A stretch of 23,536 nt of DNA from a virus: positions 1-23,536 of the IMG/VR virus record IMGVR_UViG_3300037071_000983. One strand, given 5' to 3'. The notes below the pieces were generated by a model. It ran no database searches, was not told where the DNA came from, and saw only the letters and a list, made by a program, of their open reading frames with translations. Both the position numbers and the translations under genes were made by a program. Positions 22,114-23,536 of this stretch are shown here, one piece after another. The number at the start of each line of letters is the position of its first letter. Within the stretch, counting starts at the first letter, position 1.

Positions 22114-22149
22114 CACCGGGCGGCAAGTTCCATCCGAACGGGTGCCGGG

Positions 22150-23526
22150 TCATGGCGCGGCCTTTCGTTCGATGAGCGCGGCGACTTTGTTCGTGAGGCG
22201 GCGCTTCAATTCGTTGGCGGTGTCGACGCTGAGTCCGATCGTCTTCCGCATTTCGCGTTGCGGCGTCGAGTTCCAGAATCGCGTGATCTGTTCGGCATCT
22301 TCGGCGGTTTCGATCATCATCTCGAGCCGCTCGATATATTCCTCTGGCGAGGGCATCGGCGGCGGCTTTGGCGCCGGCGGCTGCACGGTTTCCGGCGCCT
22401 CGTCCGGGCGATAGGTTCCGGCGCGGCTTGGCACCGGATTGTCGGGGCCGTGAGTGATCGCCCGTGCCGGGGTTGCGATCGGCTCGTCGAGCCGCGCGTT
22501 CTCGAAATGCCGATCGCGCGCCTCGACGGCGGCGGCGATCTTTGCCGGCGTCTCCGGCGACAAGGCGCGCGGCTCGGTTCGCGTATCTTGCCAAGCCTGC
22601 TCGACCTGATGCCGTTCGGCCTCGGTTAGCCGGCGCGGCGCGGCATCCTGGACGATCTCGCCGGTTTCCTGGTCGATGAGCTCGCCGGGCTCGATGCCGG
22701 CCGACGGGTCTTCGGTGTCGGCGAATGACGTTGCTTGCGGCGGCGTTCGGGCGCCGCGCGGAATCGTCGGGCCGTCGTCGAGTCCGGTGTTGTCCGGCCG
22801 ATGGTCCGGCGCGGCCGTCTGGACTAGGGCGTCGAGGCGGGCGGTCACGGTCTGCGGCCGGCGTTTGGCGATCGCCGGCGGCTTCGGCCGCGGCTGGTCG
22901 TCACCGTCGTCGCGTTCGTTGTCGTCGTCGGCGAGAAAGAGGCGGTCGAGGTCGGTCGACATCGGCAAGACTTTGCTATGCCGGCGGGCGACCGTCTTTC
23001 GGGCCATTTCTTCGTAGTCGGTTGTCCAGGGGCCGGAGTCCTTTGCGCGCGAGCGGCCGCGGACTTCTTCGACTTGGGCACGGTTCATAACTTCGTAAGA
23101 CTTGGCACCGCCTTTGAGGGTGGCGATCGAATAGACGCCGCGGATCGGGCCGGGGTCGTCAAAATTCGGCGCGTGCCGGATGAACGGCGAGTCGCCGAGC
23201 TCGAACTCGAACTGGTCGTTCATGCGCACGACCTGGACCGTCCAATCTTCGAGCTCTCCGGAATTTCTGACCTTCTTCCTTAAGCCGGCGATCATCGGCA
23301 TATATTGGGCGATCTTGCCGCGGCGCTTGTCGTTATAGAGGACGAGCGCGGCCTCGCGGCCGTCCGGCAAAAGTCCGTCGGTCGCGCAACGGATGATCGC
23401 GTTCCAAAGCGACCGGCGATCGCAAAAGAGCAAATCGGGGTTGGTCTGGACGGCGGTCTGTGCGATCCGCTCGAAACGGTCTGGGTCGATCTGTTTCGGC
23501 AAGGCGGCGATGATTTGCGGCTTCAT
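22150..23526 (-). CDS. recT: RecT-family single-strand annealing protein with long C-terminal extension
   Basis: A minus-strand gene, at least 458 residues. Residues 1-195 are a RecT core: PQIIAALPKQIDPDRFERIAQ at the start, then DRRSLWNAIIRCATDGLLPDGREA (37-60), AQYMPMIAGLRKKVRNSG (73-90), and YEEMARKTVARRHSKVLP near 171-188. RecT binds and anneals single-stranded DNA, usually with a RecE/exonuclease partner, which would lie beyond the window. Residues about 196-458 are a Pro/Asp/Glu/Ala-rich, mostly disordered-looking extension with a helical end (SPEEYIERLEMMIETAEDAEQI). E. coli RecT has only 269 residues. The visible ATG at 23524-23526 lacks a ribosome binding site, and the family usually has about 15-20 residues before MKPQI, so the gene may begin beyond the window edge and be partial here. 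It converges with the lysis genes, marking a new transcription unit. Confidence 0.88.
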   Translation of the reverse strand: MKPQIIAALPKQIDPDRFERIAQTAVQTNPDLLFCDRRSLWNAIIRCATDGLLPDGREAALVLYNDKRRGKIAQYMPMIAGLRKKVRNSGELEDWTVQVVRMNDQFEFELGDSPFIRHAPNFDDPGPIRGVYSIATLKGGAKSYEVMNRAQVEEVRGRSRAKDSGPWTTDYEEMARKTVARRHSKVLPMSTDLDRLFLADDDNERDDGDDQPRPKPPAIAKRRPQTVTARLDALVQTAAPDHRPDNTGLDDGPTIPRGARTPPQATSFADTEDPSAGIEPGELIDQETGEIVQDAAPRRLTEAERHQVEQAWQDTRTEPRALSPETPAKIAAAVEARDRHFENARLDEPIATPARAITHGPDNPVPSRAGTYRPDEAPETVQPPAPKPPPMPSPEEYIERLEMMIETAEDAEQITRFWNSTPQREMRKTIGLSVDTANELKRRLTNKVAALIERKAAP

Positions 23527-23536
23527 GGCGCCGATC

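Noticed and set aside
22114-22149. Bidirectional terminator between the convergent lysis and RecT genes
   Set aside because: The 36-base gap has GC-rich short dyads but no convincing stem with a T-tract on either strand.

Overview
The window is the late structural and lysis region of a tailed phage or prophage with long-tailed (siphovirus) HK97-type morphology. Base composition is high in GC, around two thirds by eye and about 70% in a 60-base sample at 1681. The protein families (P27-like small terminase, phiE125 gp8-like connector, GTA-TIM/TAC-type chaperones, DUF2163-like tail protein) point to an alphaproteobacterial, probably rhizobial-order, host. The host assignment is inference; there is no integrase, attachment site, tRNA or host gene, so lytic versus temperate lifestyle cannot be decided.

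Layout. Positions 97-2751 hold packaging: small terminase, a low-GC phospholipase-D-like gene with its own candidate promoter, and large terminase. Positions 2764-8863 hold head and connector genes: a prohead protease-scaffold-capsid fusion, a small charged protein, the portal (placed after the capsid, not before it), a protein with two chitin-binding-like modules, the gp8-like connector, a 66-residue protein, a head-closure adaptor and HK97 gp10. Positions 8860-17230 hold the tail: tail completion protein, a terminator-like hairpin, major tail protein, a chaperone pair joined by a -1 frameshift signal, tape measure, two tail-tip proteins, a GNAT acetyltransferase and a 1092-residue tail hub. 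Positions 17255-20894 hold fibre or appendage proteins, including a 958-residue protein built mostly of about 34 repeats of about 20 residues. Positions 20911-22113 hold lysis: a two-helix membrane protein, a small acidic/charged protein, a T4-type lysozyme and a second membrane protein. On the minus strand, 22150 to the window end is a RecT single-strand annealing protein with a long C-terminal extension, which starts a different module.

On the plus strand the genes are tightly packed, often with 4-base start/stop overlaps, so they are probably expressed as one late operon with translational coupling. No gene-free stretch exceeds 300 bases; the longest gaps are about 60-100 bases (1-96, 4645-4711, 9286-9347).

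The strongest special features are: (1) a textbook -1 frameshift cassette at 10118-10162, with slippery heptamer A_AAC_CCT, a 5-base spacer and a perfect 11-bp stem, linking two tail chaperone ORFs; (2) the 34-unit repeat fibre; (3) the compositionally foreign PLD-like gene inserted between the terminase genes and overlapping the large terminase start by 65 bases; (4) the protease-capsid fusion. Function assignments rest on motif recognition by eye, without database searches.
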